Below, one piece after another: positions 38,803 through 52,820 of a stretch of DNA of 64,000 nt. The translations under genes were made by a program, and so were the position numbers. Source of the DNA: Ricinus communis (Eukaryota; Streptophyta; Magnoliopsida; Malpighiales; Euphorbiaceae); contig NC_063258.1 in the NCBI RefSeq assembly GCF_019578655.1, forward strand, positions 4,695,283-4,759,282. The letters are read 5' to 3'. Within the stretch, counting starts at the first letter, position 1; the number at the start of each line of letters is the position of its first letter. Below the pieces are notes generated by a model. It worked only from the letters and a program-made list of their open reading frames with translations, was not told the DNA's origin and did no database searches.

Positions 38803-40650
38803 ATTATTGGTTAAGGGGTTGGGGAAACACAACTGAGCCCATGTCTATAATTATGTTGCTTATGTGAGATTTGAAAGACACAGCAAAGCATGTTAAAATC
38901 CTGTATATCTATTTCCATGTTCAGCCAAAGATTTTATTTTGTATCCTTCTTGATATTGAGGGGCTTTTCTTTTAAATGCTGGTACAAATTGGTGTAAAAT
39001 GCCCCAAATGTAAGTTCATTATCATTATTAAAGTCTTCTTTATCAAAATTTTGAATTTACAAAGTTTATGGATATAAAACAGATCAGAAAGAGTAAGATC
39101 AATGGCAAAAAGATTCTTTACTTTTTTTTTTCTTTTAACAATTGGTTTAACTTCTTCATCTTTTACTTTAAAAAAGAACTTTAAACAAAGGACAATTTTG
39201 ATTAGTCAAAGAAAGGTGGGAAAGCAGCTTTATACATACTTTTCTTTTCTTTTGATTTAATTGTCAAAATTAAGATTAATTTTAATTTTAACCTTTACTG
39301 AAATTATTATTTATATTTGTTTATGTGGTATAGACTCTAATAATAATAATAATAATAATAATAAAAGACTAAATTAGTAGTTTTGTTATTAAAATATTGT
39401 AGTTTAAATATATAGGATAAATAAAATGCTAAATTAAAAAGATTAAAATTATATGTATAAACAATTTAGTAATGTGATGAATCAATAACTCTAATATTAA
39501 TTTAAATTTGTTGTTATTGTTAGAATTCGCACCACATCAACAATTTTAATATATAATCTTAGCAAAGATTAAAATTGAATAAATATTAAAGTATGGTGTT
39601 AAAATTTAAAAAATTTAAAAATCATATGCTAGATCTGATAACAAATGAAAAGTAATAAAAACATATTAATACATAAACCTCTTATAATATACATATTATA
39701 TTAAGAGAAATTAAACATATTTAAATTGTATTAAAATAATAATTTAATATTCTATTACATACTACTATTTTTTTACTTTATTTCCTTTCATTTGTAATAA
39801 TAATTTTAATATATAAATCAAATGCAAAAATAAAATTATGTTCATTTTTATTAAATTATAAATCTAAAATTATTCATACGATTTTAAAATTATTAGGTAC
39901 TATTTATATAAGATAGGTAAATATATATTCTACAATTGTATTTTAATTTGAATTAGCATTAAAAAATTTAAGTAACAATCGAATTAATATAATTCAATTA
40001 TTATTATTATTATTATTATTATCATAAGACTATGATGATATGTTAATTCTTTTTTATTTTAATTGGTAATATTCTTAGCTTTTGTAATGAACTATGTGTG
40101 CTATCAATTTATATTATAGCTCTATAGTATTATTTTGATATACTTATTCTTTAATATTAATAAGCTTTGAAAAATCATGCAAATCATTTTTCTTGTAGAA
40201 TAAATTTTTTATTTATCATTACTGTCATTTTGTATTATTTTAATTATTTGCTTATGATTTTGATGTGTCTAAGTTAGTATTTGAAAGTGTACGAAATATT
40301 TTTATAATAAAAATGGTAAAACACCTCGAAGTCGATATGTCTTTTCCTTTAATTATTCAAACTAATGATATAACTAAAAAAATTTCTACCAACATAGTTT
40401 GAAGCAAATATCGTGTCTCTAATATATTTAACATAAAAATCTTCTTAGCAATTACTATTATTAAATAATATGATGGTTAACTAACAATAATAACTGAGGC
40501 TAATAAATATATACAGATAAAAAAATCACTCATTAAATAAATAAATAACAAGGTTCATACATAAGTAAAAAAGTTAAACTAAACATTATGAAAAATTAGC
40601 CTAACAAATTATCATGGTATTAAATAGAAAAATATAAAACAAGACTGAAA
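38803..40650. other. AT-rich non-genic stretch
   Basis: No gene is visible. Simple (TAA)n and (ATT)n tracts lie near 39,341-39,363 and 39,998-40,021. Otherwise the region is AT-rich spacer. Confidence 0.6.
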
Positions 40651-41290
40651 ATTAAAGTTTCTTATAGATCCAGAATCTCTTCAAGGTATGAAAATGATTG
40701 ATCATTACTCTTCACTTTTTGAAAAGCTCCTTAGATCTTAAAAGAATAATAAAACTAAGACTAAGTATTTGTGAAAGATGAACTATAGAGAATTATAGAG
40801 AAAATAATGGTGGATCGATGCAGGTGAGAGATGTAGCAAAGAGCAGACAGGAGAAATCCCCCATCCTCTTTTCTTTTAGAATTAGGTTTGCAAAGATATA
40901 TATAGAGTAGAGTCCTCCTCTAAATAAGTCTCTCTAAATATTATTTTTTCCATATAAGTCTATCTAATATATAAGACTATAGATATCCTTGACTCCACCA
41001 AATATTATTTCATAAATAACTCTTAATATAAATTCTAATAATAATATAAAATGGTTAAAATATCACTTAGGTAAATAGTGATTTTCAGCTAGCATATTAA
41101 AATATCCAGTCCACGTGTCTTGATTCTTGGGTCTTTAATAGCAGCAATCTCATTTAAATTTATTTTTTTAATATTTTTCTCTTTTGGCTAATATTATCTG
41201 AAATTAGACAATGAAGTATAAGTGAGATAAAAGAACATATTTTCACCATATTATATATAGAGAAACATATCATTAAAGCTCTAAAATTTT
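40651..41290 (+). repeat. Dispersed repeat, copy B
   Basis: This is the partner of 11,346-11,960 in the same orientation. It begins near 'agatccagaatctcttcaag', contains 'gtttgcaaagatatata' and 'ccacgtgtcttgattcttgg', and ends near 'aaagctctaaaa'. No open frame of note. Confidence 0.65.
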
Positions 41291-43093
41291 CTAAATAACT
41301 ATATATAATATGAATCTATCAATATTAAAATTAGATTAAATATATATTTAATATTGAGATTAGAGTTAATGTGCTATTTTTGGATTGAAAATCATTGTAT
41401 AATTCAAAAAATAATTTGTTAGTAATGTTAAAATAAAATCAGATGCTACTTTTTAGGATAAATATCATTCTTAATTTGAAATTCCAATAAAATTGGACTT
41501 CTAGAATTAAACTTGTACTATATGAATTATTAATGATAAATATTATTATTAAAATAAATTAAATTAATGACCAAATTAACTTAATCAAATAAAAAATTAA
41601 TAAGACTTTATTAATATTTATTTGTCCCCCCTCATTTCGCATTTATATATATATATATATATATTAATAATGATATAAAATAGAAAATATTACTAAATCC
41701 TATTCGAAATAAAAAAATCCCAATCCAACCAAAAATACAAATCCTACCCATTGTTAATCCAACTAAAAAACCTAAGCAAGCTTAATAACAATAATAATAA
41801 TATTTTTATTATTATTAAATAAGTTAAAATAATATAAATTAGTAAATTAATACAATTAAATTAACTAACTTAATACAAGAATTTTATCTATCTTTCTCGT
41901 TTCACATATATATATATATCAAAATTTTTATTTAAAAAATTATATAATAAAATGACATTCCAATACATTCTCTATTTTCTAAATATAAAGTAAAGAGTTA
42001 TTTTGGCTCTCTATATAAAGAACCAAAATTCACTTCACTCTTTATCTTATATTTAATAAATGCACTATAAATATTTATACATTTAATTAATTAATATTTA
42101 TAAGTTTTATTTTTTATTAGTAAAAATTTAAAAAATAAAAAATAAAAACTAAAAATATTAATATTTATAAAATAAAAATAAATTAAATATAAAATATAAA
42201 AAGACTCAATGGACTTAAATAAAATATTTTGTCCTATATATCAAAATATTCTTACTTTTATTGGAAAAACTATGTTGTTTAAAATAAAGAACATCATTAG
42301 AGATATTTTTATAATTATAAATTTATATTATTATTTAGGAATAAAGTGTAATTTGGCTACTAATCTTATCACACGGGTTCAATTTAGTCCTTTTATAAAT
42401 TTATGAACTTTTTAGTCCAAATCTTTGTTTATTTGAATCAAATTTATGGACTTTCAATTTACTCTATTTTATAATTTTAGTACAATTAATATAATTTAGC
42501 AATGAGTAACTATTACCACTATTATTCTCGCGAAACCTCCAACACCCTCGACACAATTATCTTTTACTGTCATTATTAAAAAAAAATATAAAAATATTAT
42601 AGTAATATTTATTTTTTTATTGTGTTTTATTTAAATATCAATATATGTATATTTTAATTTAAATAATTTAGTATAAAAAATTAATATTTTTTTACTTTTC
42701 ATTCTATCAACTCTTTTTATAGGAGTTGTGTAACTCACTCTCTCCTTTTTACAAAAAAAAATAGGACTAATTTAAATTAAATACATACAAATTTGAGCTA
42801 AAATATTTATAAATTAAAAAAAAAATTAAATTAAACCTGAACAATAAAATTAATAATTAAATTAAATTCTATTCTTATTATTTATAATAAAAAATAACAA
42901 GAACTGCCCTCAATTAGTAATTATTTGAGATAGCTGAAATTATTTGATGGGGTAAAATCCAAATAGAGTTGAAACCAAGGAGTGATTAACAGTTATATAT
43001 TTTGGGTTCAAAGCGTGACCGACTGACTGATATAAGCCATGAATAATAATTAATTAATAATATGATTAGTGTGTGGAAAAATGGCTTCGGAAA
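41291..43093. other. AT-rich non-genic stretch
   Basis: No gene is recognised. There is an (AT)n tract at 41,646-41,663. The last few hundred bases are probably the 3' UTR and downstream region of the HD-Zip gene. Confidence 0.55.
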
Positions 43094-45691
43094 TTATTGG
43101 TGCAGTGGAGGAACACGTTCAGATGGCGCAGCTTTCTTAGAGGTGCTGCAAAGTGGAAGATGAAGGCAGAATGGTTTTAGGGTTTTCAATTCCTGCAATT
43201 CTTTCTTCAGTCTTTTGTTTTCATCACTCAAACTCTCACACCATTTCTTCAACAACTCGCAGTCTTCCTCAGTTTGCTTCAGCTTCGTCCTGTCACAGTT
43301 TCAATTGCCATTATTATCACTTCACATTACTAACACCTGTTTACAATTGATTTTCAAAAAGATTTAAAGCTTTCTCTTTTCTTTTTGCCAGTTTTTCAAA
43401 AAGATTTTACTTGATAATCATTCCAGAAAATAAAAACACTTCACCTTGCCCTCCTGTTCTGAAACCATACTTCAACTTGTCTTGGGGTCAAACTCAATTG
43501 GTGAGCAAGTGCATGTTTCTGGACCTGCATTAATGTTCCACCAGCTATTACTCATGAAGCACATGAACTTAAATAAAATCAATAAAAAGAAATTAATAAT
43601 ACTTGTCACCACCCTAATAAACTATAGCCAACTACAAACAGTTTCTTTCTCCTTAATTATTGTTTAAAGATCACAATTATTGAACAATACTAACACCCTA
43701 TTCCTATCACTAACTTTATTTATTTTCTATTAGATAATTATCCTAATTCTATTCTAAAAATATAATATATTATTATATTTTAATGTTATATTAATTAATA
43801 AACTAGTTTTTTAATTAGATAATCATTTTAATTATATAATAATTCATAATTCTAAAAAGTAGGAATGTACAATTGCTCTAGTGTTAATTTATATAAACTA
43901 AAGTCAGTTAGTAAATATTTTTAAAATAACTTTTATATTATTGTACTCATAAAATTTTAAAATATTAAAAGAATTAAGAAAGACAATTTAAAAATATTTA
44001 ATTTACTGTTATTTTAAAATATTATAAATAAATATTAAATTTAAAGAGTATTATTTTTATCTATAAATTTAATTTTATAATTAAAATAATAACAACATCG
44101 TGATGTGTAACAATTATATGTATTGTATAATTAGTTTATTAATTAATAAATTACTAGCTAATCTTAAAAAGATAGTATTTTATTTATATATTTATTATTA
44201 TATTAACTACTAACTTAGTTTCTAAATTATACTTCTAATTTTAAAAGTATTATATTAATTATATATGTATTATTGTATTATATATATAATTATATATATA
44301 CATATCTATATATTAATATTGATTAATATAACTCTTAAATTTTTGTATTAATGAAATTCTAAAAGAATTTATAAATTTTATTAAGACAATATAAATTATT
44401 TTAAATTATTATCTTTTCTTAAAATATTAAAAATTCTATTAATTTTTTTTTATTAATTTAAATATATATTATTATTTATAATATACAATTAGAAAATAAA
44501 AAATTTTAAATTTTTCTCCACAAATGTGTTACTTTTTTTTTCTTTTTTAATTATCAATAAAGAAAATAAACGTCACTCTAATTGAAATATGTATCTATGG
44601 ATAAACTATCCTATAGAAATAATTATGTGATTTATTTTTAATATCTTATAATTTGATGTTGTTGTTGTTCTTATTTTATTTTCTTATAACCATTATTATT
44701 ATTATTGTAACTAGACGGGCGGATTAAAATATTATTAAAATAATATTAAATAATCTTAATTATTTTTAATGAGAAGATAACATGATATATTTATAAAAAT
44801 ATTAACTTATAAATAACATGATCTTAAATAATGCTAATAATGAATATAATATTTTTAATTTATTTAAATATAAGATTATTATATTTTTAAAATGATTATA
44901 CTAAATATAATAATAGTAAAGGTACTCCATATTGATAATAAATTTTATTATCTTTCTAATTAAATATATGCTTATATTGATATGTATTTATATATATATA
45001 TATATATCCAAAAAATTAATAAAATAGTAAAAGAATAGAAATTTACATTTGAATATAAAAATAGTTAAAAGAAATTTGTGGCATATTAAAGAATTTATTA
45101 GTCCAAGATAATAAATAAATAATTTAATCTATATATATGTGATATCAAAATAATAATAATAAATAAATAGTAAAATTTATAACAATCTTATTTATTAAAA
45201 ATAAGTATATAATAATATATGAGAACTTATTAGTGCAGTAAAATAGATAAAGAGTTAAAATTGATAAGTATATATATTTTTCATATTTATTTACCTTAAA
45301 ATGCAAAAATAAAAAAATTTCATAAGAATGTATTATGATTTTTATAAAATACTAATATATATATATATATAAGTATTATAAAATAAAATGAAAGTTTATG
45401 TTTATATTAATATAATTATAAATTAAATTATATAATATATAAAATAAATAAGACAATCATCCAATGACATGAGTAAAGTGCTATGAAAAAAAATAAAAAA
45501 TAAAAAGTTAAAGAATTTAGATAGAAGATCAATAAAAGAAAAAAAGCTAAAAAATTCAAGTGAAATAGAGTTTCTTAAGTACCTCATTTTAAGAAAAGAA
45601 AGAATGAACTTAAGAAGAAAAGAAATAATTTAAAAGAATTATTCATATAAATTAAGAGAAATACTTTAAAAAATAAAGAAAGCTTACTTTC

Positions 45692-45734
<43 letters not shown>

Positions 45735-46335
45735 CATCGATAGATTTGCACTCAAATCTTCCCATAACAAAGGAAACATAAAAGGAACCAGATAACAATT
45801 TCAGATTATCAATTCATATGGTAACTTGCACAACTTATTAACTCAAGAGTGGAATGAAACCCTAGCAAGCAACCGAACGCAAACAGAAGAAGAAAAAAAA
45901 GATAGAATAAAAGAAAAATCTAAATATAAATTATGGTAATGGGAAAGAAAAAGAGAACAAGATTTTGCAAACCAAATAAAAATAAAAGTTTTGCAGAGAG
46001 AAAATATAGATACATACAGGATTAAGAGTGTTGTGTAGCTTGAAACTGTCCTCAAGCAAGGCAGACTGGTCTTTAGTGAGCCTCAGTTTCTTTCTGCAAA
46101 TATTCTTAGTACCATTACAGCTAAAGAAATCAATTCTTTTATTGCTTGCATGTTCTGCTTCATGAACTAACTTGAAAGTCTCTTCTTCTTCTTCTTCTTG
46201 TTTAGGACAAAGGGTAAAAGAGAGGTCTAAGGTAACAGCAGATTTGTTCTTGTGATTTTGTTGCACTTTTGGTATGCAGTGATCACCTATGCTCAGCGCA
46301 AGAGCAAGTCCTGTGGCACCATCTTCTTCTCCCAT
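43094..46335 (-). CDS. Class II homeodomain-leucine zipper transcription factor lacking CPSCE
   Basis: Three exons on the minus strand (46,335-46,018; 43,524-43,445; 43,289-43,094) join to 197 residues. The N-terminus has an EAR-type repression motif LALAL (residues 10-14) and a second Leu-rich stretch TLDLSFTL. A run of glutamates follows. The homeodomain spans about residues 80-137, with [18 protein letters not shown] and the recognition helix [14 protein letters not shown] leucine zipper follows directly ([11 protein letters not shown], then [10 protein letters not shown]). This layout is class II HD-Zip (HAT22/ATHB17 group), a repressor class involved in shade and auxin responses. After the zipper the usual CPSCE redox motif is missing: the matching place reads AAPSERV before a short tail. 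Intron 1 is about 2.5 kb, AT-rich, and splits the homeodomain between helices 1 and 2. Confidence 0.9.
45692..45732. repeat. (AT)n-(GA)n compound microsatellite
   Basis: About ten AT units run into about ten GA units, inside intron 1 of the HD-Zip gene. Other AT runs lie in the same intron near 44,987-45,007 and 45,355-45,371. Confidence 0.9.
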
Positions 46336-48049
46336 GGTGTGTAATGCTTTTTCTTTTTTTTCAGGAACAAAGGAGACAAGAGAAATAGGAAAATTAAGTG
46401 GGCAATTATCATATGCTCTTAAATTTTAGTCTAATATATCAGTTTCGTTACATGTTGTAATTTTTAATTAATGAATATTCATCTGATAAAAAAAATATAT
46501 AGTTCGGGCTTTGATTTTATAATTAAATATCAAACTCGTTTGTATTTTTAATTAGATTAGAATTTCACTTTTAATATGTTTTAATTCTAGTGCCTAATAA
46601 AGTGACAATAAAATTTATATCTTTAACTATAAATATTTACTTTATTTAGTTCATTATACTGTGATTTATCAATGTGGCTCTATATACAAGTGCTCTTAAT
46701 TTTTAAAATCTTTAGAATACTAAAAGTTGGAGTGACAGAATATTCATTAATGATTTTTATTAACATTGAAACTATCTTGTTACAAAACTAATTACTAACC
46801 CTATTAAAAATAATAATTTACTTTAATTGATAAAAAAAGTTAATTTTGTAGACATTTAAAATTTGGTAAGAATTTTAAGAATTAATTTATAATTTATTTT
46901 TTGATGATATTTATTTTAGTCAGAGGTTAATTTTGTGAATTTATAAGAGATTTTTAATATAATAAAATAACACGGGGCAATCCGTATATATATTAAAAAG
47001 AATTAGAAAGTGAAAGGTAATTATTCTAAATATAATTGGCTGAAGAGGTATAATTATTATTATTATTATTATTAGGGTAAGACTTTATAGAGGAATTTAA
47101 TGTGATTCAATCAGTTATTAATTAGTAGAGATAGTTAATGTAGCTGCTATACTAATGACAACTTCAGTTACGAACTGTAGCTCCTCCTAAGGAAACCGCA
47201 GCTTCTTTTTATTCAACCTTTGACTTTACTTTCTATAAAGAAGTACTAATTTAAATGCCTCTTTTAATTGTTCTTCCCACTAAAATGAAAATTTCTAGTG
47301 GTCTCTTTTGTTTTAATCAAATTTTAAATGTTTAATTTACTGTGAATTATTTTTAAATCGGTGGCGATCTGTTTCTTCGTATCTTATATTAATTATTTCT
47401 TAGGAGTTTTATAATTTTTCGTTATAAGGATATTAAGTTCTCTTTGTATTAGCAGTTTTATAATCCTCTAATATAAAAGTGGTGAAGAGAAAAAAGAAAT
47501 TGAATTCGAAATTTTTATCAATAAAGCTCGTTAAAAAATATTTATAAAGTTAATATGTAGTTTAATGTCACCGATTAGTGTATTTTTCTCACAAAATTAC
47601 AATCTACTAGTCTGGCATCATGATTGATAATTGTTATAAATATATTTTTCTATATGTAGTTTTTGATGTATTTATATGTTTGATATTTATTTTTATCATT
47701 TTATATCAGGATATACTTATTAATCTTTATCAGTGGAATATTCATATTTTTTCTGAAAAAAACTCGTCCATTCCCTATGGTCGCGAGTTGAATTGGCAAT
47801 TTTAGTATTGACACAATCTGTTAGACACTCGAAAAAATTATTACTTTTATAAAATTGTTTTTTTTTTTCTTAAAATAGTCTACTTTATAATTTTTAAGTA
47901 TTTTTTTTATTTTAATAGTAGATAATATAATAGAAAAAAACCCAAGGCCCATTACTAAGATGAATGAAGGCCCTTTTATCTTCTCTAAGCCCAGAATTAA
48001 TTCCCTAAGCCTACCCACACAAATACACTTTCTCACCCTCTTAAGCCGC
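46336..48049. other. HD-Zip upstream region and non-genic spacer
   Basis: The first part is the presumed HD-Zip promoter. The remainder is AT-rich, with an (ATT)n tract near 47,056-47,077. No gene is recognised. Confidence 0.55.
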
Positions 48050-51000
48050 CCTCTGTCCAGTCAAAACCCTTTTACCCAGGCCCCATACCAACCCGAGCCC
48101 CACCGAAAGTGGTAATATCCTCTAACAGTCCCCAAAATCCCTTTTACTTGCCTGTTCCAAAACACAAGAACTGTGTCTTAGACTTTTTTCGATTGCCAAG
48201 ATACCAGAACCCAATCTTCTTCCAACAAAATGGCAAACTAGGACACTAGCTTGTCAGGCTCTCATTCTTCCTTTGAATGTTCTATACAGAAGTCATTTTT
48301 CAGGTGTTTACTCAAGTTCTCATGAGATGGTAATCAAAGCATACAAGGACCCTAAAAGAATAGCTTAAGCCTGCGAGGGATTCAATCTCAACAGCTGGAT
48401 CTGTGTCAAATGCCAGGGTTATAAACGTAACACTAGAGTGTATTCAATCACCACCTCGAGGCTAACCTCCGAAAATGAGGCTCAAACAGATGGCCAGAAG
48501 GATGAGACCGGTCTCTGAGCTGAGGCCAAACAGGGACAACCTACGGAAAGGAAAACAAAAGATGGAGAGGTCGAGTGAAAAGAACGCAACCAGGGGGAAA
48601 AAGTTTGTTGTGATGGAAACATTGCTTCTTAGTTAGTAGGCTCTGCCAGCCATAAATGGCACCCGGGTCCAAATGAAAATTGTATGTTGGACAGTCAAGG
48701 TGTGGAGAACTCTGACTTCCATAATTTGAAGAGTATCTGCTATACTCATTCTCCAGATGTTGTGTGTCTTCTAGAGATGAAAAATAAAAGTAGTCCTATT
48801 GGTAGAAAAATAAAATGTTGTTGGTTTATTAATGCTGCTTTTGTTGAACCTTTAGGATTAACTGGTGGTTTTGTGTTGCATGTAAGAGTAATTGTTCTAT
48901 TAATGCAATTTCTTCGGATTCCTTTTAATTGCATTTAAGAGTTAATGATTTTTCAACAGGCCTATGTTGGGATTTTCGGGTGATGCACCTGAGTAGCAAG
49001 GCGGAAATTAGGCGTGATCAATGTGCTCATCTAGTCTTTTACTTACCATATGTGTCGGATCAGGTTTTACTACGTGGAGATTTTAACCTTCTTCTGAGTG
49101 CCCAACAAAAACAAGGCGGTATTCCTTATGAATGGGCCAAAGTACATGAGTTGAAGGTTTTTCTAATGAACTCCATGTTTATGATTTAGGCTTCTCCAGT
49201 TATCCATTTACGTGGAATAACAAACGTCGTGGGGAGGATAATGTACAAGAACTCTTGGATAGATTTGCATGCTTGCATGCATGGAGTAATATCTACCCTA
49301 AGACTATTGCATCTCACCTTGAGGATTTGGGATCGGACCACAGTCCCATCTTTCTTGATTCAGGCTTAGTAATTCAAGGGCATAGGATATAGTTTCATTT
49401 TGATGCAAGGTGGGTTGGTAAGGCTGATGCGGCGGAAGTGATCTCATCAGCTTGGAACTCCAGTGTGACGGGTTCGGCTATGTTCGTGGTGCATGGGAAG
49501 ATTAAAGCATGTCGTCCTCAACTTCTTGCATGGCGAAAACGAACAAAGTCTAATGCTAGGCTCAAAATTATGGGAATGGAAGATGAACTTAAGGGGCTTA
49601 AAGCGCTAGATTGAGCTTGGGCTAGAGTGGAAATTCAAAAGAACAAGGAGCTACTAGCTAAGGAAATTCAGTGTGAGGAATTGTAACGGGCTGACTGGTT
49701 ACGTTTGGTGGACCGAAATACGACCTTTTCCATGCTTAGACTGTCCAAAGAAGGAGACAAAATGCTATTGCGGGGCTGTTTGATGGTCAAGGCTCCTAGA
49801 GATCGGATAATGAGATAGTGATGCGAGTGGCAACAGAGTATTTTCAAAATATCTACTCCTTGGTAAGCCCTTAAGGAATGGAATTTGTGACTAATTTGGT
49901 TTGACCTAAAGTCTCGGATAGAATGAATGGAGCCCAAACAAGGAATGTTTCAGAGTCAAAAGTTTATAAGGCAGTGTTTTCAATTAATCCTAGGAAAGCT
50001 CCAGGCAGTGATGAGATGACAAGCAAATTTTTCCAAACTTATTGGGATATCATTGGGGATAATGTATGTAGGGAAGTGGTGATTTTCTTTTGAATTGGTA
50101 AGCTATAAGGAGTTTCAATCATATGGTTATATCTTTGCTTCCCAAGGTTCAAAAGCCAACCGAAATGGCACACCTTCGCCTTATTGGTTTGTGCACAGTT
50201 TCTTATAAAAAAAATATCAAAGATTCTTTTAGGCAGACTACATCACTGTATTTTAAAAATCATCAATGAATCATAGAGTACATTCCTCAAGAGTCGCCTG
50301 ACCTCGGATAATATCTTGATTGCTCACGAAATGATGCACAATCTCAAAAACCGCACGGGGTTTTTTAAGGGGATGGCAGTCAAAATAGATATAAGCAAAG
50401 CATATGACCGAGTTGAATAGGGTTTTCTTCATCCAATGATGGAGAAGTTGGGCTTCTATTAACAAGGGATTGGGTAGATTATGGAGTGCGCCTCTACAGT
50501 TTCCTTTTCGATTCATTGTAATGGCAAAACTAGTGGTTTTTTCTGACCTACCAGGAGTATTCGGCAAAAGGACCCACTATCCCTCAATTTGTTTATCATA
50601 TGTGTAAATGGTCTCTCTCAACCATTTCAACAAGCGGAAATGGAAGGTTATATTTCGAGTGTTAAGATTGCAAGGAACTCTTGTCAACAACCTACTATTT
50701 CTTGCAAAGGCATCATCTAAGGAGGCTAATAGAGTAAACAAGCTTGTCATGAGTTTCTATGGGGCTAGTGGTCAAATGGTAAATAAGGGTAAATCTACTA
50801 TTTTCTTAAGTAAGAATACTTTGGACCCGTTCGTTATCAACTGGCTAATATTATAGGTATTGCTAACATTAGATGCCTTGAAAAATATCTGGGTCTACCG
50901 ATAATGATAGCTAAATCGAAATGACAAACCATCATGGAAAGGAAAGAAAAGGTGTTCAGTCGGTTACTAGAATGGAAGGAAAAACTGTTGTTAGCCAGGG

Positions 51001-51668
51001 GTAAAGAAGTTATGATTAAAGTAGTGGCCACGGCCCTACCAGTCTACTCAATGTCATGCTTTCTACTCCCAAAAAAGCCTATGTCAGGAAATTAATAATA
51101 TGATGAGTCAATTTTAGTAGGGCCAGAAGGAGAGGGAGAATCGAATTCATTAAATTTCTTGGAAACGTCTATGCCATTTGAATAGGGATGGTGCTATGGG
51201 GTTCAGAGACTTGCATAGTTTCAATTTGGTGCTTTTGGCAAAATAGGGGTGGAGCTTGATTCGGTATCCAAACTCTTTGTTAGCTCAAATTATGAGGAGC
51301 AAATATTTTTCAAATGGTGATCTTTTTACCAGCTCGCTCGAGATTTAATTCGTCAAAGGGCATGGAGGAGCATAATGAAAGTTAAGGAAGTCTTAGCGCT
51401 CACCGTAAGTGAAGTATGGTACTCCAATTCAGTGTATATGAATACCCTTTCACCCCTTTGGTTCAAAGCCCATGCCCTCGGGATATCCATTGGGTATCAC
51501 AATTCTTAGATTCTCGAATGGGTGTGTAGAAGGAGGATCCAGTTCGCAGCATGTTCTCTCCCTCGAATGCGAAGGTAATTCTCTCCATTCTAGTTAGCGT
51601 GACGAGTGCAAGGGATTGGTTAGTATGGCATTTTTCCAACTCAAGTAAGTATTGTGTAAAGTCCAATT
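48050..51668 (+). mobile_element. Degenerate L1-type LINE retrotransposon
   Basis: Domains of a plant LINE occur in order on the plus strand, in many broken frames. The end of ORF1 has a CVKC-type knuckle remnant (about 48,400). The endonuclease follows, from about 48,680, with SPDVVCLLE and SDHSP (49,333-49,347). Reverse transcriptase comes next, with RKAPGSDEM (about 50,000), KIDISKAYDRVE (about 50,380-50,416), the ASGQMVNKGKS region (about 50,770) and the C-terminal LLLARGKEVMIKVV (about 50,990). The catalytic Asp-Asp of the palm reads Asn-Asn near 50,685. Stops and frameshifts are frequent. Both ends are approximate; I could not identify a poly(A) tail or target duplication. Confidence 0.85.
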
Positions 51669-52820
51669 AGCAGAGCGTATATAATTTTTAACACACATAA
51701 AATTTAAGTTTATGTATAAATAAAATTAAAAAAATTTAATTTATTATTTTTAAAAAATATTATAAATAATTATAAAATATTAAATATCTTATTTAATTCT
51801 ATCTATAAACTCAAATTTACATTATTATTTATAGTCAAAATAATTATGAGTATCATACAACGCACGGATAAAAAACTAATTTTCATAAATATATAAAAAG
51901 TTTACTCAATGATTTTTTTAATATAACATTAATTTTTATGGCTTGCCTCTTTGGAACACCTTGAAGAATAATATAAAGAGCATCATTTTTATAAGAGCAT
52001 TTTCAATGTTTTTTTTTTTATTAAAAAGTATAATTTTTATAATAAAGAGAATTCTGAAAAATATTTAAATATAAACATTTTATTTAAGCCCAATAAACTC
52101 TTCATATTTTATTCCTTCTTTTGCTTTTGTTTCTATAAATATTAATAATTTTAGTTTCCCTTTTCCTTCTTTTTTGATTTTTACCAATCGAAAAATAAAG
52201 TTTACAAATATCAATTAATTAAATGTGTAGCAACTTATAGTATATTTATTAAATATAAAATAGAGAGTGAAATTTAGAAAGCTAAATCAACTCTCTACTC
52301 AAGTGGAGATGAAATGCCAAACAATTTTGAGTAAAATGTAGCATCCAATGCTTAATTTATAGAAGGATAATAACAATGAGAACATTTGCAAAAGCTTTAA
52401 TATTTCCTCTCACTTGCTATCTTTGTAGCAAAAGGGTTTAAACATTCCAGATTGCCAAACATTTGAAACCATAAGAAGACAGTGAATATCATACGGACCT
52501 TGGTGGCTTTTGAGTTGTTCGCTTGAAGGGCTATGAAGAAAAGTACCAATGTGGAACAGAAGATTAAAGCTGCTACCATCACAAGGACCATCAGCTAATC
52601 ATGCTTCCTCCAGAATGTGCATTCATGCGAATGCCTGCACTTGCACGCGTGTATGCATGCGGGTGCATAAATAGGTTAATATATGTACATGCTGCATCAC
52701 ATCATTCTGATTGTTGAAAAAATGGTGCAACTGTCGTTTCTATTGTAATAGGGAAGCGCATATTCTTCACATCTCACCAAAACTTTTTATGCCGCATGGA
52801 AGGAAAAGGCAGATTGTTGA
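51669..52820. other. Non-genic spacer
   Basis: AT-rich DNA lies between the LINE and the TBL gene. A minus-strand hydrophobic frame at 52.40-52.59 kb resembles a membrane segment but matches nothing I know. The segment next to 52.8 kb is presumably the TBL 3' UTR. Confidence 0.5.

Noticed and set aside
52397..52591. Minus-strand 64-residue hydrophobic frame downstream of the TBL gene.
   Set aside because: It looks like a membrane segment, but it has no partner exons, no recognisable family and no supporting signals; AT-rich DNA often yields hydrophobic frames.
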